Assembly: GCA_913062735.1 (NCBI GenBank)
Contig: CAJXWI010000003.1
Span: 1-20,544 of the forward strand
Direction of reading: 5' to 3'
Length of the DNA stretch: 20,544 nucleotides
DNA from: an uncultured Arcobacter sp.
GTDB taxonomy: Bacteria > Campylobacterota > Campylobacteria > Campylobacterales > Arcobacteraceae
Shown: in pieces, positions 7,290 through 15,788 of the stretch
How positions within the stretch are numbered: position 1 is the stretch's first letter
Layout: every line of letters starts with the position of its first letter
Translations under genes and position numbers: made by a program
The notes under the pieces: generated by a model
What the model saw: the letters and a program-made list of their open reading frames with translations, nothing else
Databases searched by the model: none
What the model was told of the DNA's origin: nothing

Positions 7290-9533
7290 GTGAAAAAAAG
7301 TTTTCTATTATTATCAATAGCTACAGCAACACTTTTAAGTGCTCAAACAGTTAAGTCAATTTCATATAAAAATTTATCAAGAATATCACCAAAAATTGCT
7401 AATGAGACCATTCTTCTAAAGCCTGGCAAAAACTTTAGCGATAAAGATATCAATGATTCTTTAAAAAAGTTTTATGCTTTTAATTATTTTGAAGATATAC
7501 AGGTATTTAACAACAATGGACAAATTGAATTTATTTTTACTGAAAAACCTTCCATTGCAAATATCGTTATTAAAGGATATAAAACAGCAGAAGGTGAATT
7601 GGAATTATTATATGCAAACATGGGTATAAGAAAAGGTTCTATGTATACAAAAGAAAGAGTTGAAAAAGCAAAAGAATCTTTGCTTAATGAACTTCAAAAA
7701 GAAGGATATATAAACTCTGTTGTTGAAATAGATAAAGAAGTTTTAAATGAGGACTCTTTGGCTTTAACATTTAATGTTAATAAAGGGGATGAAATACTTA
7801 TTAAAAAAGCTTCTTATATAGGCGCTAAGTATCTTGAACAAAGTGATTTTGATGATGTTACTGCCAATAAAGAAGAAGAATTTATGTCTTGGTGGTTTGG
7901 TCAAAACTCTGGGGAGTTAAAGCTGGATCAAATGTCTTATGAGAGCAGAAGAATCAATGATTTATATTATCAACATGGTTTTTTAGATGCTAAAGTAAAA
8001 GATCCTTTTATGACTATTGATTTTGCTTCAAATGCAGCACAACTTGATTTTAATATAAGTGAAGGAATTCAGTACACAACAAATGATATTAAAATTTATG
8101 TAAATTCTTCGATTATAAAAGAACAAGAACTTTATGATGTATTAAGATTAGAAAAAGATGATATTTTTGATATTAATAAATTAAGAAAAGATGTAGATGC
8201 TATTAAAACAAAAATTGCAAACTTAGGTTATGCATTTACACAAGTAAAGTATGACTTAAAAAAAGACATTAAAAACAAAAATGTAAGTATTGTTTTTAAT
8301 GTTATTCCTGGAAAAAAAGTTTATATCAATGATGTAATTATATCAGGTAATACAAGAACACTTGATAGAGTTGTAAGAAGAAATGTTTATTTAGCGCCAG
8401 GAGATTTATATAATTTAACAGATCTAAAAGATTCTAAGAACAAATTGGGACGTTCTTCTTTTTTTGAAAATGTAGAAATAAAAGAACAAAGAATTTCTGA
8501 TACCAAAATGAATTTACTAGTAGAAGTGCAAGAAGCATCTACTGGAAGTTTAACCTTAGGTGGTGGATATGGTTCTTATGATGGAATGTTAATTAATGCT
8601 TCAATTTCAGATAAGAATATCTTTGGTTCTGGCCTTAGTTTAGGTTTTTCAGTTGATTTATCCAAGAAGAAAAATAATTATACTGTTTCTTTAAAAAATC
8701 CAGCCATTAATGACAGTAAATACAATGGAGAAGTTAAAGTTTATAATAATGAAAGAGAATATGACTATACTAATTATGATTTAGAAACAGAAACAAGAGG
8801 TATTTCTTTAGGTTTTGGGAAAAGCTTTTTTAGACATATGTATGCAGGTTTAAGATATAAATTTGAAATGGTATATGAAAAATATGATTATAAAACTGCT
8901 TATACAGGAACAGAAGCTGACAAAAAGAAAGACCAAGATTACAATATCTCTTCTTTTACTCCTTATGTTTCCTATGATAATACAGATGATTATTATGTTC
9001 CAAGAGAAGGGTTCAAATCTGGAGCTTCCTATGAAGTTGCTGGAATCGGTGGAGATGCTAAATTTCATAAAGCTGTTACTTATTTAAAATACTTTTATGG
9101 CTTTAGAGATATTATTGATTATGATGCTATTTTTAGATACAAAACAAAAGTTGGAGTTTTATTTAATAAGGGATTTATTACAGAAGGACAATCCTTTTAT
9201 CTTGGAGGGCCTAGCTCTTTAAGAGGATTTGAATCTTATGCTTTTGGCCCTGAAGACAGCGACAGTGATGATCCGTATAAAAGAACATTCACCAATGCCG
9301 TTGAACTTAGTTTTCCTTTAATTGAAAGTGCTAAAATGAGATGGGGACTTTTTTATGACTATGGAATGATAGGAAAAGACAGTTTCTCTGAAATTAAACG
9401 TTCGGGTACGGGTGCTTTAGTTGAGTGGATTTCACCTGTTGGACCATTACAGTTTATTTTCTCTAAAGCAATAGATGCAGAAGCTGGGGATAATACATCA
9501 AGCTTTGAATTTTCATTGGGAACAAATTTTTAA
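7290..9533 (+). CDS. bamA: Outer membrane protein assembly factor BamA
   Basis: Omp85-family barrel that folds and inserts outer-membrane proteins. The N-terminal signal peptide (KKSFLLLSIATATLLSA, cleavage predicted after Ala18) is followed by POTRA repeats, seen as recurring 'IANIVIKGYKTAEG', 'LIKKASYIGAKYL' and 'KVYINDVIISGNTRTLDRVVRR' segments to about residue 420. The C-terminal half is a 16-strand-type barrel with 'SFYLGGPSSLRGFESYAFGP' carrying the lid-lock RGF motif, and the last residue is Phe, the usual outer-membrane signal. I choose GTG 7290: AAGGA at 7280-7284 gives 5-nt spacing and yields a clean signal peptide. The TTG at 7257 overlaps the promoter and is unlikely. Length is 747 residues. 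It heads an operon with mqnC and an M16-like gene, as I recall for H. pylori HP0655-HP0657. Confidence 0.94.
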   Translation: MKKSFLLLSIATATLLSAQTVKSISYKNLSRISPKIANETILLKPGKNFSDKDINDSLKKFYAFNYFEDIQVFNNNGQIEFIFTEKPSIANIVIKGYKTAEGELELLYANMGIRKGSMYTKERVEKAKESLLNELQKEGYINSVVEIDKEVLNEDSLALTFNVNKGDEILIKKASYIGAKYLEQSDFDDVTANKEEEFMSWWFGQNSGELKLDQMSYESRRINDLYYQHGFLDAKVKDPFMTIDFASNAAQLDFNISEGIQYTTNDIKIYVNSSIIKEQELYDVLRLEKDDIFDINKLRKDVDAIKTKIANLGYAFTQVKYDLKKDIKNKNVSIVFNVIPGKKVYINDVIISGNTRTLDRVVRRNVYLAPGDLYNLTDLKDSKNKLGRSSFFENVEIKEQRISDTKMNLLVEVQEASTGSLTLGGGYGSYDGMLINASISDKNIFGSGLSLGFSVDLSKKKNNYTVSLKNPAINDSKYNGEVKVYNNEREYDYTNYDLETETRGISLGFGKSFFRHMYAGLRYKFEMVYEKYDYKTAYTGTEADKKKDQDYNISSFTPYVSYDNTDDYYVPREGFKSGASYEVAGIGGDAKFHKAVTYLKYFYGFRDIIDYDAIFRYKTKVGVLFNKGFITEGQSFYLGGPSSLRGFESYAFGPEDSDSDDPYKRTFTNAVELSFPLIESAKMRWGLFYDYGMIGKDSFSEIKRSGTGALVEWISPVGPLQFIFSKAIDAEAGDNTSSFEFSLGTNF

Positions 9534-9541
9534 GGCTTAAT

Positions 9542-10606
9542 ATGAGTATTAATATAAAAAAAAGATTAACAAATACGCAGGCATTAACACTAATACAAGA
9601 TACACCTCTTCTTGAACTAGGTGAAATGGCAAGTGCTAAAAAATTAGAAAAACATCCTTTAGGTGTTACGACTTTTGTAGTTGATAGAAATATCAACTAC
9701 ACCAATGTATGTTGGGTTGATTGTAAGTTTTGTGCTTTTTATAGACATGGGAAAGATGAAGATTCTTATGTCTTAAAATTCTCAGAAATTGATGAGAAAA
9801 TTGAAGAACTATTAGAAATTGGTGGTACTCAAATCTTAATGCAAGGTGGTGTTCATCCTAAATTAAAAATTGAGTATTATGAAGAACTTGTTTCTCATAT
9901 TCATACTAAGTTTCCTCAAATCACTTTGCATTCTTTTTCAGCAATAGAAATCGTTTATATTGCAAAGGTTTCAAAAATCACTATTTTAGAAGTTTTAAAA
10001 CGTTTACAAAAAAAAGGTTTAAGTTCAATTCCAGGGGCTGGGGCTGAAATTTTAAGTGATCGAGTAAGAGATATTATTGCTCCTAAGAAAATGGATTCTA
10101 AAAAATGGATTGAGGTGCACAGATTAGCTCACTCAATTGGTATGAAAACAACAGCTACAATGATGTATGGTACCGTTGAAACCGATGAAGAAATCATTGA
10201 ACACTGGGAAATGTTAAGAGAGTTGCAAGATGAGACAGGTGGTTTTAGAGCTTTTATTATGTGGTCTTACCAAAATCAAAATACTAAATTAGCAGAAGAG
10301 TTACCAGATATTAAACCTCAAAGTTCAAACAGGTACTTAAGACTATTAGCTGTTGCACGACTTTATTTAGACAATTTTGATAATTTACAAAGCTCTTGGG
10401 TAACTCAAGGCTCATACATAGGACAAATGGCATTAAAGTTTGGTGCAAACGATTTGGGTAGTACTATGATGGAAGAAAACGTGGTTGCAGCTGCAGGTGC
10501 TAGTAATTGCATGAATCAAGATGATATGATTGAACTAATCAATGATATTGGTGAAAAACCTGCAAAAAGAAATACGGCCTATAAAACACTGGAACGATTT
10601 TATTAA
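9542..10606 (+). CDS. mqnC: Cyclic dehypoxanthine futalosine synthase (MqnC)
   Basis: Radical SAM enzyme of the futalosine pathway to menaquinone; it cyclises dehypoxanthine futalosine. The cluster motif CxxxCxxC is at Cys57, Cys61 and Cys64 in 'NYTNVCWVDCKFCAFYR'. 'GGTQILMQGGVHP', 'PGAGAEILSDRVRDIIAP' and 'ANDLGSTMMEENVVAAAG' are MqnC blocks; the related MqnE usually has GGGAEI where this has GAGAEI. The 354 residues match MqnC. The gene starts 8 bp after bamA with AAGG overlapping the bamA stop. Campylobacterota make menaquinone by this route rather than by the Men pathway, so its presence fits the taxonomic call. The other mqn genes are not in the window. Confidence 0.92.
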   Translation: MSINIKKRLTNTQALTLIQDTPLLELGEMASAKKLEKHPLGVTTFVVDRNINYTNVCWVDCKFCAFYRHGKDEDSYVLKFSEIDEKIEELLEIGGTQILMQGGVHPKLKIEYYEELVSHIHTKFPQITLHSFSAIEIVYIAKVSKITILEVLKRLQKKGLSSIPGAGAEILSDRVRDIIAPKKMDSKKWIEVHRLAHSIGMKTTATMMYGTVETDEEIIEHWEMLRELQDETGGFRAFIMWSYQNQNTKLAEELPDIKPQSSNRYLRLLAVARLYLDNFDNLQSSWVTQGSYIGQMALKFGANDLGSTMMEENVVAAAGASNCMNQDDMIELINDIGEKPAKRNTAYKTLERFY

Positions 10607-10654
10607 GAAATGAAGAAATATCTGTTTGCGTGTTTATTTATCAAAGGAATATTA

Positions 10655-11905
10655 ATGAGTTCAACGATTGAACATATAGAATACAAAAATATACAAATAC
10701 CAATTATCTATGAAAAAGATGTTTTGCCAACTTTTAATCTGCAATTGGTTTTTAAAAACTCAGGTGCAATTAAAAATACTATTGCTGGCCTTGCTAGTAT
10801 CTCTTCAAAAATACTAAATGAGGGTACAAAAAGCAAAGGAAGTGTTAAATTTTTTGAAGATTTAGAAAATAAAGCTATTTCTTTACACGTAAGCCCTGGT
10901 TTTGAAACACTTGTTATTGAACTTGGCTCTTTAAAATCTGAATATAAAGAAGCACTTGATTTTTTAAGTTCTTTACTTAAAGACCCTAATTATTCAGATA
11001 AGGTTTTAAATAAAGTAAAAACTTTACAAATCGGAGCTTTAAAATCAAAAGAAAATGATTTTGATTATACTGCAAGTGTTGAACTAAATAAACTAATGTT
11101 TAAAAATACAGTATTAGAAAATCCAAGTGCAGGTACGAGTGAAAGTATTAAGTCTATTAAAATAGAAGATGTTAAAAAGTTTATTAAAGATGCTTTTTCT
11201 CTAGAAAATTTAATAATTGTTGTCGGTGGAGATATTCCATTGGAAGACATAAAAAAAGATATGCTATCTATTTTAAAAGAATTAAGTAAAAAAACAAATA
11301 GCAAATTAGAACATATAGAGGTTGTTTCAAAAGTTAAAAAACAAACACTGTATAAAGAAACAAAACAAGCCTATATTTATTTTGGATCTGCTTTTAATGC
11401 TAAGTTTGATGATGAAAATAATTATATGGCAAAAGTAGCTTCCTTTATTTTGGGCGGTTCTGGTTTTGGCTCCAGACTTATGGAAGAAATTAGAGTTAAA
11501 CGGGGCCTTGCCTACAGTGCATATGGACATATAGCTATTAATCAATCCCATGCTTATTTTTCTGGATATTTGCAAACAAAAACAAACAATGCAAAAGAAG
11601 CAAAAAATTTGGTTGTTTCTATTGTAGATGAGTTTGTAAAAAAAGGTGTTACTAAAGAAGAACTAGAAGCTGCTAAGAACTTTTTAAGTGGTAGTGAACC
11701 TTTAAGAGTAGAAACACTTTCACAAAGGCTTTCTCGTTCTTTTCATCTATATTACAAAGGTTTAGATCAAGATTATTCAAAAAAAGAGCTGGAACTTATT
11801 GAAAACTTAAGTTTAGATAACTTGAATACTTATATTAAAAAACACAAAGAGATTAAAAAACTTTTCTTCTCTATTGTTACTCAAAAAGAAAAACAAAACT
11901 CTTAA
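10655..11905 (+). CDS. M16 family peptidase-like protein lacking the zinc motif
   Basis: Homologue of mitochondrial processing peptidase/PqqL-type M16 proteins. The family's 'GLAHFLEHMLFKGT' region reads 'GLASISSKILNEGT' here, so both histidines and the glutamate of HxxEH are lost. The C-terminal domain keeps 'SRLMEEIRVKRGLAYSAYGH', with the substrate-binding Arg and Tyr of M16. That pattern is known for non-catalytic subunits that pair with an active M16 protein. I place the start at ATG 10655, where AAAGGA (10643-10648) gives ideal spacing; this gives 416 residues. An in-frame ATG at 10610 would add 15 residues, MKKYLFACLFIKGIL, which resemble a signal sequence but have no SD. Location (cytoplasm or periplasm) depends on which start is used. 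Third gene after bamA and mqnC. Confidence 0.85.
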   Translation: MSSTIEHIEYKNIQIPIIYEKDVLPTFNLQLVFKNSGAIKNTIAGLASISSKILNEGTKSKGSVKFFEDLENKAISLHVSPGFETLVIELGSLKSEYKEALDFLSSLLKDPNYSDKVLNKVKTLQIGALKSKENDFDYTASVELNKLMFKNTVLENPSAGTSESIKSIKIEDVKKFIKDAFSLENLIIVVGGDIPLEDIKKDMLSILKELSKKTNSKLEHIEVVSKVKKQTLYKETKQAYIYFGSAFNAKFDDENNYMAKVASFILGGSGFGSRLMEEIRVKRGLAYSAYGHIAINQSHAYFSGYLQTKTNNAKEAKNLVVSIVDEFVKKGVTKEELEAAKNFLSGSEPLRVETLSQRLSRSFHLYYKGLDQDYSKKELELIENLSLDNLNTYIKKHKEIKKLFFSIVTQKEKQNS

Positions 11906-11923
11906 GGATTTTGTTTTTTTCTT
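11886..11923 (+). terminator. Probable intrinsic terminator of the bamA operon
   Basis: Left arm AAGAAAAACAAAA (11886-11898) pairs with TTTTGTTTTTTTCTT (11909-11923) with two extra T on the right. The inner part pairs further (CTC with GGA region, one mismatch) around TTAA. The stop codon of the M16-like gene is in the loop. The stem is AT-rich, so strength is uncertain. Confidence 0.45.
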
Positions 11924-11934
11924 CCTAGGAAAGT

Positions 11935-11968
11935 TCTAAATACGATTAATATTTTAGTTGTATTTAGA
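11935..11968. repeat. Inverted repeat upstream of the glutamyl-tRNA synthetase homologue
   Basis: TCTAAATAC (11935-11943) and GTATTTAGA (11960-11968) are perfect 9-bp complements 16 nt apart. The right arm abuts TATTAT (11969-11974), a possible -10 for the gene at 12002. The position suits an operator or a leader hairpin; it has no T-tract to make it a terminator. Confidence 0.45.
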
Positions 11969-12001
11969 TATTATTTTAAAAGTAAAAATTAAAGGATTAT
12001 A

Positions 12002-13303
12002 TTGTTAAGATTTGCCACTAGTCCAAAAGGTGACATGAATATAGGTAACTTGAGAGTAGCTATATTTAACTATATTGTTTCAAAACAAAAAAACGAAGAT
12101 TTATTAATTAGAATTGATGATACAAATAAAGAAATCAATATTGAAGGTAAAGACAAAGAGATTCTTCAATTATTAAGTCTTTTTTCTATTGAATATTCAC
12201 AAATAGTTTATCAAAGTGAAAATTTAAAATACCATCAGCGTATGGCCATGCAATTATTAACCAAGAAAGAAGCTTTTTCTTGTTTTTGTTCAGATGATAA
12301 ATTACAAGAATTAAAAGACGAAGCAAAAAGTGCTTGCAAACCTTATTTATATGATGGTTTTTGCGCCACATTATCAGAAGAAACAGTTTTTAACTGCAAT
12401 GCTGCTTTTACAGTACGAATTAAAGCACCTAAAAAAGATATCTCTTTTAAAGATGAAATAAAAGGAGATTTTACTTACAAAGCTTGTGATATTAATTCTT
12501 CTATTATTTTAAAACATGATAAAACAGCTACAGATACCTATGCTTGTGCTGTTGATGATATGTTGTATGATATTTCTACTGTTATTAGAGAAGAAAATCA
12601 TTTCTTAGATACGGTTAATCAAATTAGTATGAGGCATGCCCTATCCTATGAGAAAGAAATTTCTTATATTCATTTACCTACTATTTTAAATGCAAGTACA
12701 AATGAAAGTATCTCTTTTGATGATGCAGAACTTTCTATTTCATATTTAGTAGCAGAAGGGTTTTTACCCTCTGCAATTGCAAATTATTTAGTACTTCTTT
12801 CTTGTGAAACGCCAAAAGAGATTTTTTCACTTGAAGAAGCTATTGAATGGCTTGATATTAAAAAAATATCGAAAAAAACTGCAGTATTTGATATAAATAA
12901 ATTACGTCTTATTAACAAAGCACACTTAGCAAACCTTGATGATTTAAGATTATCAAAAATCATAGGTTTTGCAGATGAAAATATAGGAAAACTTTCAAAA
13001 CTTTATTTAGATGAAATAAGCACTGTAAAAGAATTGAAAAACAAGTTAAAAACTATTTTTTCCTCTAAAAGTACATGCGAAGGTTTTGAAGATGAGTTTA
13101 AACTCTTAAAAGAATGCTTGATAAAAGCACCCTATTTTGATGATTATACTGCCTTTATAGAATATATTATTACTAAAACGTCATTAAATGAAAATATTTT
13201 AAGAACTCCTTTGCTATTTCTTCTTACAGGTGAAAGTACAGGTCCTGAAATATCTAAAATCTACCCACTAATCAAAAATTATTTAGGAGAAATTATAAAA
13301 TGA
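12002..13303 (+). CDS. gltX: Glutamyl-tRNA synthetase homologue with degenerate catalytic motifs
   Basis: Class I synthetase fold, 433 residues, the normal length for the short Campylobacterota GluRS. It aligns without gaps to the family pattern I know, but the active site is altered: the HIGH region reads N13-I-G-N and follows 'ATSPKGD' in place of 'APSPTGD'; RIEDTD is RIDDTN (37-42); PTYN is ATDT (176-179); RGEDH is REENH (196-200); and KMSKR is SISFD (236-240), removing both lysines. Zinc cysteines (Cys94, Cys96, Cys121), '[14 protein letters not shown]' and the C-terminal domain ending '[13 protein letters not shown]' are well kept. Start is TTG 12002 with AAAGGA at 11991-11996. It overlaps yggT by 4 bp. 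Aminoacylation is doubtful; a functional glutamyl-tRNA synthetase must then exist elsewhere in the genome. Family assignment is sure; function is not. Confidence 0.85.
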   Translation: MLRFATSPKGDMNIGNLRVAIFNYIVSKQKNEDLLIRIDDTNKEINIEGKDKEILQLLSLFSIEYSQIVYQSENLKYHQRMAMQLLTKKEAFSCFCSDDKLQELKDEAKSACKPYLYDGFCATLSEETVFNCNAAFTVRIKAPKKDISFKDEIKGDFTYKACDINSSIILKHDKTATDTYACAVDDMLYDISTVIREENHFLDTVNQISMRHALSYEKEISYIHLPTILNASTNESISFDDAELSISYLVAEGFLPSAIANYLVLLSCETPKEIFSLEEAIEWLDIKKISKKTAVFDINKLRLINKAHLANLDDLRLSKIIGFADENIGKLSKLYLDEISTVKELKNKLKTIFSSKSTCEGFEDEFKLLKECLIKAPYFDDYTAFIEYIITKTSLNENILRTPLLFLLTGESTGPEISKIYPLIKNYLGEIIK

Positions 13304-13578
13304 TAGATGCTTTACTACAATCAACTTTTATTGTTATTATTGGGATTATTACACTTTATAAGTGGATAATTATTATCTCATCTTTATTGTCTTGGGTTAA
13401 GCCCGATCCTTATAACCCAATAGTTCAAATGTTAAGTAGGCTTACAGAACCTGCTTATGCATTTATAAAAAGGTTTGTTCCTACTGTTTTTGGAGGCATG
13501 GATTTAGCACCTATAATTGTTATCTTTGCATTGATATTTCTTGAAACCTTTCTTTCTAGAATCTTCATAGGAATGTAA
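13300..13578 (+). CDS. YggT family inner-membrane protein
   Basis: A 92-residue protein with two hydrophobic segments (about residues 5-33 and 66-90) around the YGGT core: '[25 protein letters not shown]' region followed by '[18 protein letters not shown]'. The 'NPIVQ.L..LTEP' block is diagnostic. YggT proteins are inner-membrane proteins of poorly known role, linked to osmotic tolerance, division-site neighbourhoods or photosystem assembly in different lineages. The ATG overlaps the preceding stop (ATGA), with AGGAGA at 13285-13290 as SD, so translation is likely coupled. It is followed after 1 bp by the transglycosylase gene. Confidence 0.9.
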   Translation: MIDALLQSTFIVIIGIITLYKWIIIISSLLSWVKPDPYNPIVQMLSRLTEPAYAFIKRFVPTVFGGMDLAPIIVIFALIFLETFLSRIFIGM

Positions 13579-13579
13579 A

Positions 13580-15211
13580 ATGGTTTTTAAGCTGTTTTTA
13601 GTTTTTGTTTTTTTGAATCTTTCTTTATATTCAAAAGACATTACACTATCATGGCTTAAAAGTAAACCAAAGACTTACGCCAGAGATTTTTACATTTGGC
13701 AATACTTAAAACAAACAAATATCTCTTCTTCCAATGCCAGTGAAGCTTTTAAATTAGTACATGTAAAAAATAAAAAAATTCTTTTCGCTTATTCTTCTCA
13801 CAATCACAATCCTGAAATTAATCAAAAAACTTCTTGTTTGAAAAAAACCTTGACAAGCCTAGTTAAGAGCTCACCTTTTTGCATAAAAGAAGCGCTTAGC
13901 ATTAATAAAGCTTCAAGACTGACGTTTGAACAAAGAAAAACAGTGATTTTAAAAAGTAAAAAGAAGTATCCAAAGTATGCCTCAAAACTTGAACTTTTAA
14001 ACACTAAAAACTTTAAAAAGATTACTTCCAAACTAAGTGCAAAAGATTTTGTTTGGCTATTTTCAAAAGTTTCTTCTACTTTTAGAATTAATAAACTTAA
14101 TTTATCCTATTCTAAAACATTCCTTGATAAAATTAAATATCAAAAAGGGTTTTCTTCTTTCCTTAAATTAATTATTACTAATAATTTAATGAAGAAAGCA
14201 CAAAAATCACTTTTACATATCGATAGTGCCAAACTTTCTTCACAAGATAATTTCTTTCTGGCTATCAATGCCCTATCTTTTGATAAAAGAAAAAAAGCAA
14301 TGATTTTTTTAACCCAAGCAGGCAAAAAAACGAAGTCTTCTAAGATGCTTAGTAAAATATTGTTTTGGAAATATATGGCAAGTAATAAGAGGATATATAT
14401 CAAAAACTTACTTAAGATTGATACCTTTAATCTTTATACGCTTTTTGCTCATGATTATTATCAAAAAAAGCTCAATAATATTGTTTATTCTATAAAGAGA
14501 GAAGAAAATACTCTTTCTGCATTTAATGAAGAAGATCAATTCGCTTGGATAAAGGTATTACGAGATACCAAAAAAATGAATAATACTAAACTTTTTAAAT
14601 ATCAAAAAGTTTTTTCTTCTAGTAAACATTTGGCTCATTTTGCTTATGTAAAAAACAGACATGAGAATTATTCACAGAATTATTTTATTAATCCTTATAA
14701 AAATATCATTAAAGATTTTCCTCTAAAAAGACAAAATTTAATTAATGCAATTGCACGTCAAGAAAGTAGGTTTATACCCTCTTCTATCTCAACAGCCTAT
14801 GCAATGGGCGTGATGCAAATCATGCCTTTTTTGTCAAAAGCTATAGCAAAACAAAAAAAAGAAGACTATGATATTTTCACTATGTTTAATGCAAAAAAAT
14901 CCATTCTCTATGCCCATAAGCACCTTAACTATTTGGAAAGAGTATTTAAGAATCCCTTGTTAATTGCTTATGCTTATAATGGCGGGGGTGGATTTACCAG
15001 ATCTATGTTTAGAAAAGGTTTGTTTATAAAGAATGGCCAGTATGAGCCTTATTTAAGTATGGAAAAAGTACCTTACTTAGAAACAAGAGAATATGCTAAA
15101 AAAGTTTTAAGTAATTATATTGTGTATTCAAGTAAAAGTAAAAAAAGAATCACAGTAGCTTCAATGTTAAGAAATGTGAGTACGCATGCAAGAGCTTCAA
15201 TTAAGAAATGA
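13580..15211 (+). CDS. slt: Soluble lytic murein transglycosylase (Slt-type)
   Basis: Cleaves the MurNAc-GlcNAc bond of peptidoglycan in the periplasm, forming 1,6-anhydro ends. A signal peptide (MVFKLFLVFVFLNLSLYS) is followed by a long helical region to about residue 360, as in the Slt superhelix, then the catalytic SLT domain. There 'NAIARQESRF' contains the catalytic Glu395, followed by 'AYAMGVMQIMP' and 'LIAYAYNGGGG', the last being a variant of the usual YNAG motif. The 543 residues are shorter than E. coli Slt70 (about 645) but fit Campylobacterota Slt. Start ATG 13580 is 1 bp after yggT. The TGA stop is inside a terminator hairpin. Confidence 0.93.
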   Translation: MVFKLFLVFVFLNLSLYSKDITLSWLKSKPKTYARDFYIWQYLKQTNISSSNASEAFKLVHVKNKKILFAYSSHNHNPEINQKTSCLKKTLTSLVKSSPFCIKEALSINKASRLTFEQRKTVILKSKKKYPKYASKLELLNTKNFKKITSKLSAKDFVWLFSKVSSTFRINKLNLSYSKTFLDKIKYQKGFSSFLKLIITNNLMKKAQKSLLHIDSAKLSSQDNFFLAINALSFDKRKKAMIFLTQAGKKTKSSKMLSKILFWKYMASNKRIYIKNLLKIDTFNLYTLFAHDYYQKKLNNIVYSIKREENTLSAFNEEDQFAWIKVLRDTKKMNNTKLFKYQKVFSSSKHLAHFAYVKNRHENYSQNYFINPYKNIIKDFPLKRQNLINAIARQESRFIPSSISTAYAMGVMQIMPFLSKAIAKQKKEDYDIFTMFNAKKSILYAHKHLNYLERVFKNPLLIAYAYNGGGGFTRSMFRKGLFIKNGQYEPYLSMEKVPYLETREYAKKVLSNYIVYSSKSKKRITVASMLRNVSTHARASIKK

Positions 15212-15226
15212 AATTGAAGCTTTTTT
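15193..15226 (+). terminator. Intrinsic terminator of the gltX-yggT-slt operon
   Basis: AGCTTCAATT (15193-15202) and AATTGAAGCT (15212-15221) form a perfect 10-bp stem with a 9-nt loop, followed by T to 15226. The slt TGA and the stop codon of the opposing lipoprotein gene both lie inside it. The opposite strand has no T-tract after the stem, so it acts mainly on plus-strand transcription. Confidence 0.8.
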
Positions 15227-15658
15227 GTAATTTTCATCTCGTAATTCTAAAAGGATTGATGTAGTACTATTATTTTTTTTAAAAGAAACATAATAATATT
15301 TTGCCCAAGCATTTTTTAAAGATATGTTTTCATATAATTTTGAATCTTTGTTTACTTCTTTTATTTTGTCATAAGAAATATTGTTTAAAGTTAAAGCATA
15401 ATCACTTAATTTATCTTCTTGTGAGTAAATACCAATAACAAAGTTATAATAATTGTCATCGTATTTTTCATCTGCTTTGTTCAAAAAAGTAGCGTAAAAA
15501 ATTGTTTTAACTTCATCATTATAAACAATATCCGTTTTTTTACTGTACATAACGGCTTGAGTGTAGGCAATATCTTTATTAAAATGTTTTAATGCTCTGT
15601 ATGATGTACAGGCATTTAATAGAAATATTAAGAAAATAGGCAAAAGTATTTTTTTCAT
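15197..15658 (-). CDS. Small predicted lipoprotein of unknown function
   Basis: A 153-residue protein I do not recognise. The N-terminus MKKILLPIFLIFLLNAC is a lipoprotein signal peptide with lipobox LNAC, so Cys17 would be lipidated; Thr at +2 suggests outer-membrane sorting by the E. coli rule. The mature part is polar, rich in Lys, Asn and Tyr, with alternating patterns that suggest beta strands ('KTIFYATFLNKAD', 'YYNFVIGIYSQ', 'KYYYVSFKK', 'SILLELRDE'). It has no cysteine beyond Cys17 and no repeats. The ATG at 15658 follows CGGACCC, a weak SD. The gene runs against slt, overlapping its end by 15 bp, and is monocistronic. Confidence 0.75.
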   Translation of the reverse strand: MKKILLPIFLIFLLNACTSYRALKHFNKDIAYTQAVMYSKKTDIVYNDEVKTIFYATFLNKADEKYDDNYYNFVIGIYSQEDKLSDYALTLNNISYDKIKEVNKDSKLYENISLKNAWAKYYYVSFKKNNSTTSILLELRDENYKKASISFLN

Positions 15659-15701
15659 ATAGGGTCCGTAATAATTTGATTTTGATGTTAAAGTTTTGCA
15701 G

Positions 15702-15745
15702 TTTACAGTAAAAGTACTTTATAAAGATTGAAGTTAACTTTAATC
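15702..15745. promoter_or_regulatory. Cluster of palindromes in the lipoprotein/mobB divergent region
   Basis: Three dyads lie close together: TTTACAGTAAA (15702-15712), AAAGTACTTT (15711-15720) and GATTGAAGTTAACTTTAATC (15726-15745), the last with a single mismatched pair. A possible minus-strand -10 for the lipoprotein gene, TATAAA, is at 15723-15718, so the longest palindrome lies in its spacer. Operator function is inference. The rest of the 163-bp gap holds the mobB promoter. Confidence 0.4.
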
Positions 15746-15788
15746 ATTTCCCTTAAAGAACTATCCGCAAATATATGCTAATTTTTAT

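Noticed and set aside
8850..9087. Overlapping open frames on both strands inside the bamA barrel region
   Set aside because: Low-complexity translations without SD, explained by the conserved bamA frame.
11906..12001. T-box or other riboswitch upstream of the synthetase gene
   Set aside because: The leader is under 100 bases, has no T-box sequence and no specifier-type structure that I can see; T-boxes are not expected in this phylum.
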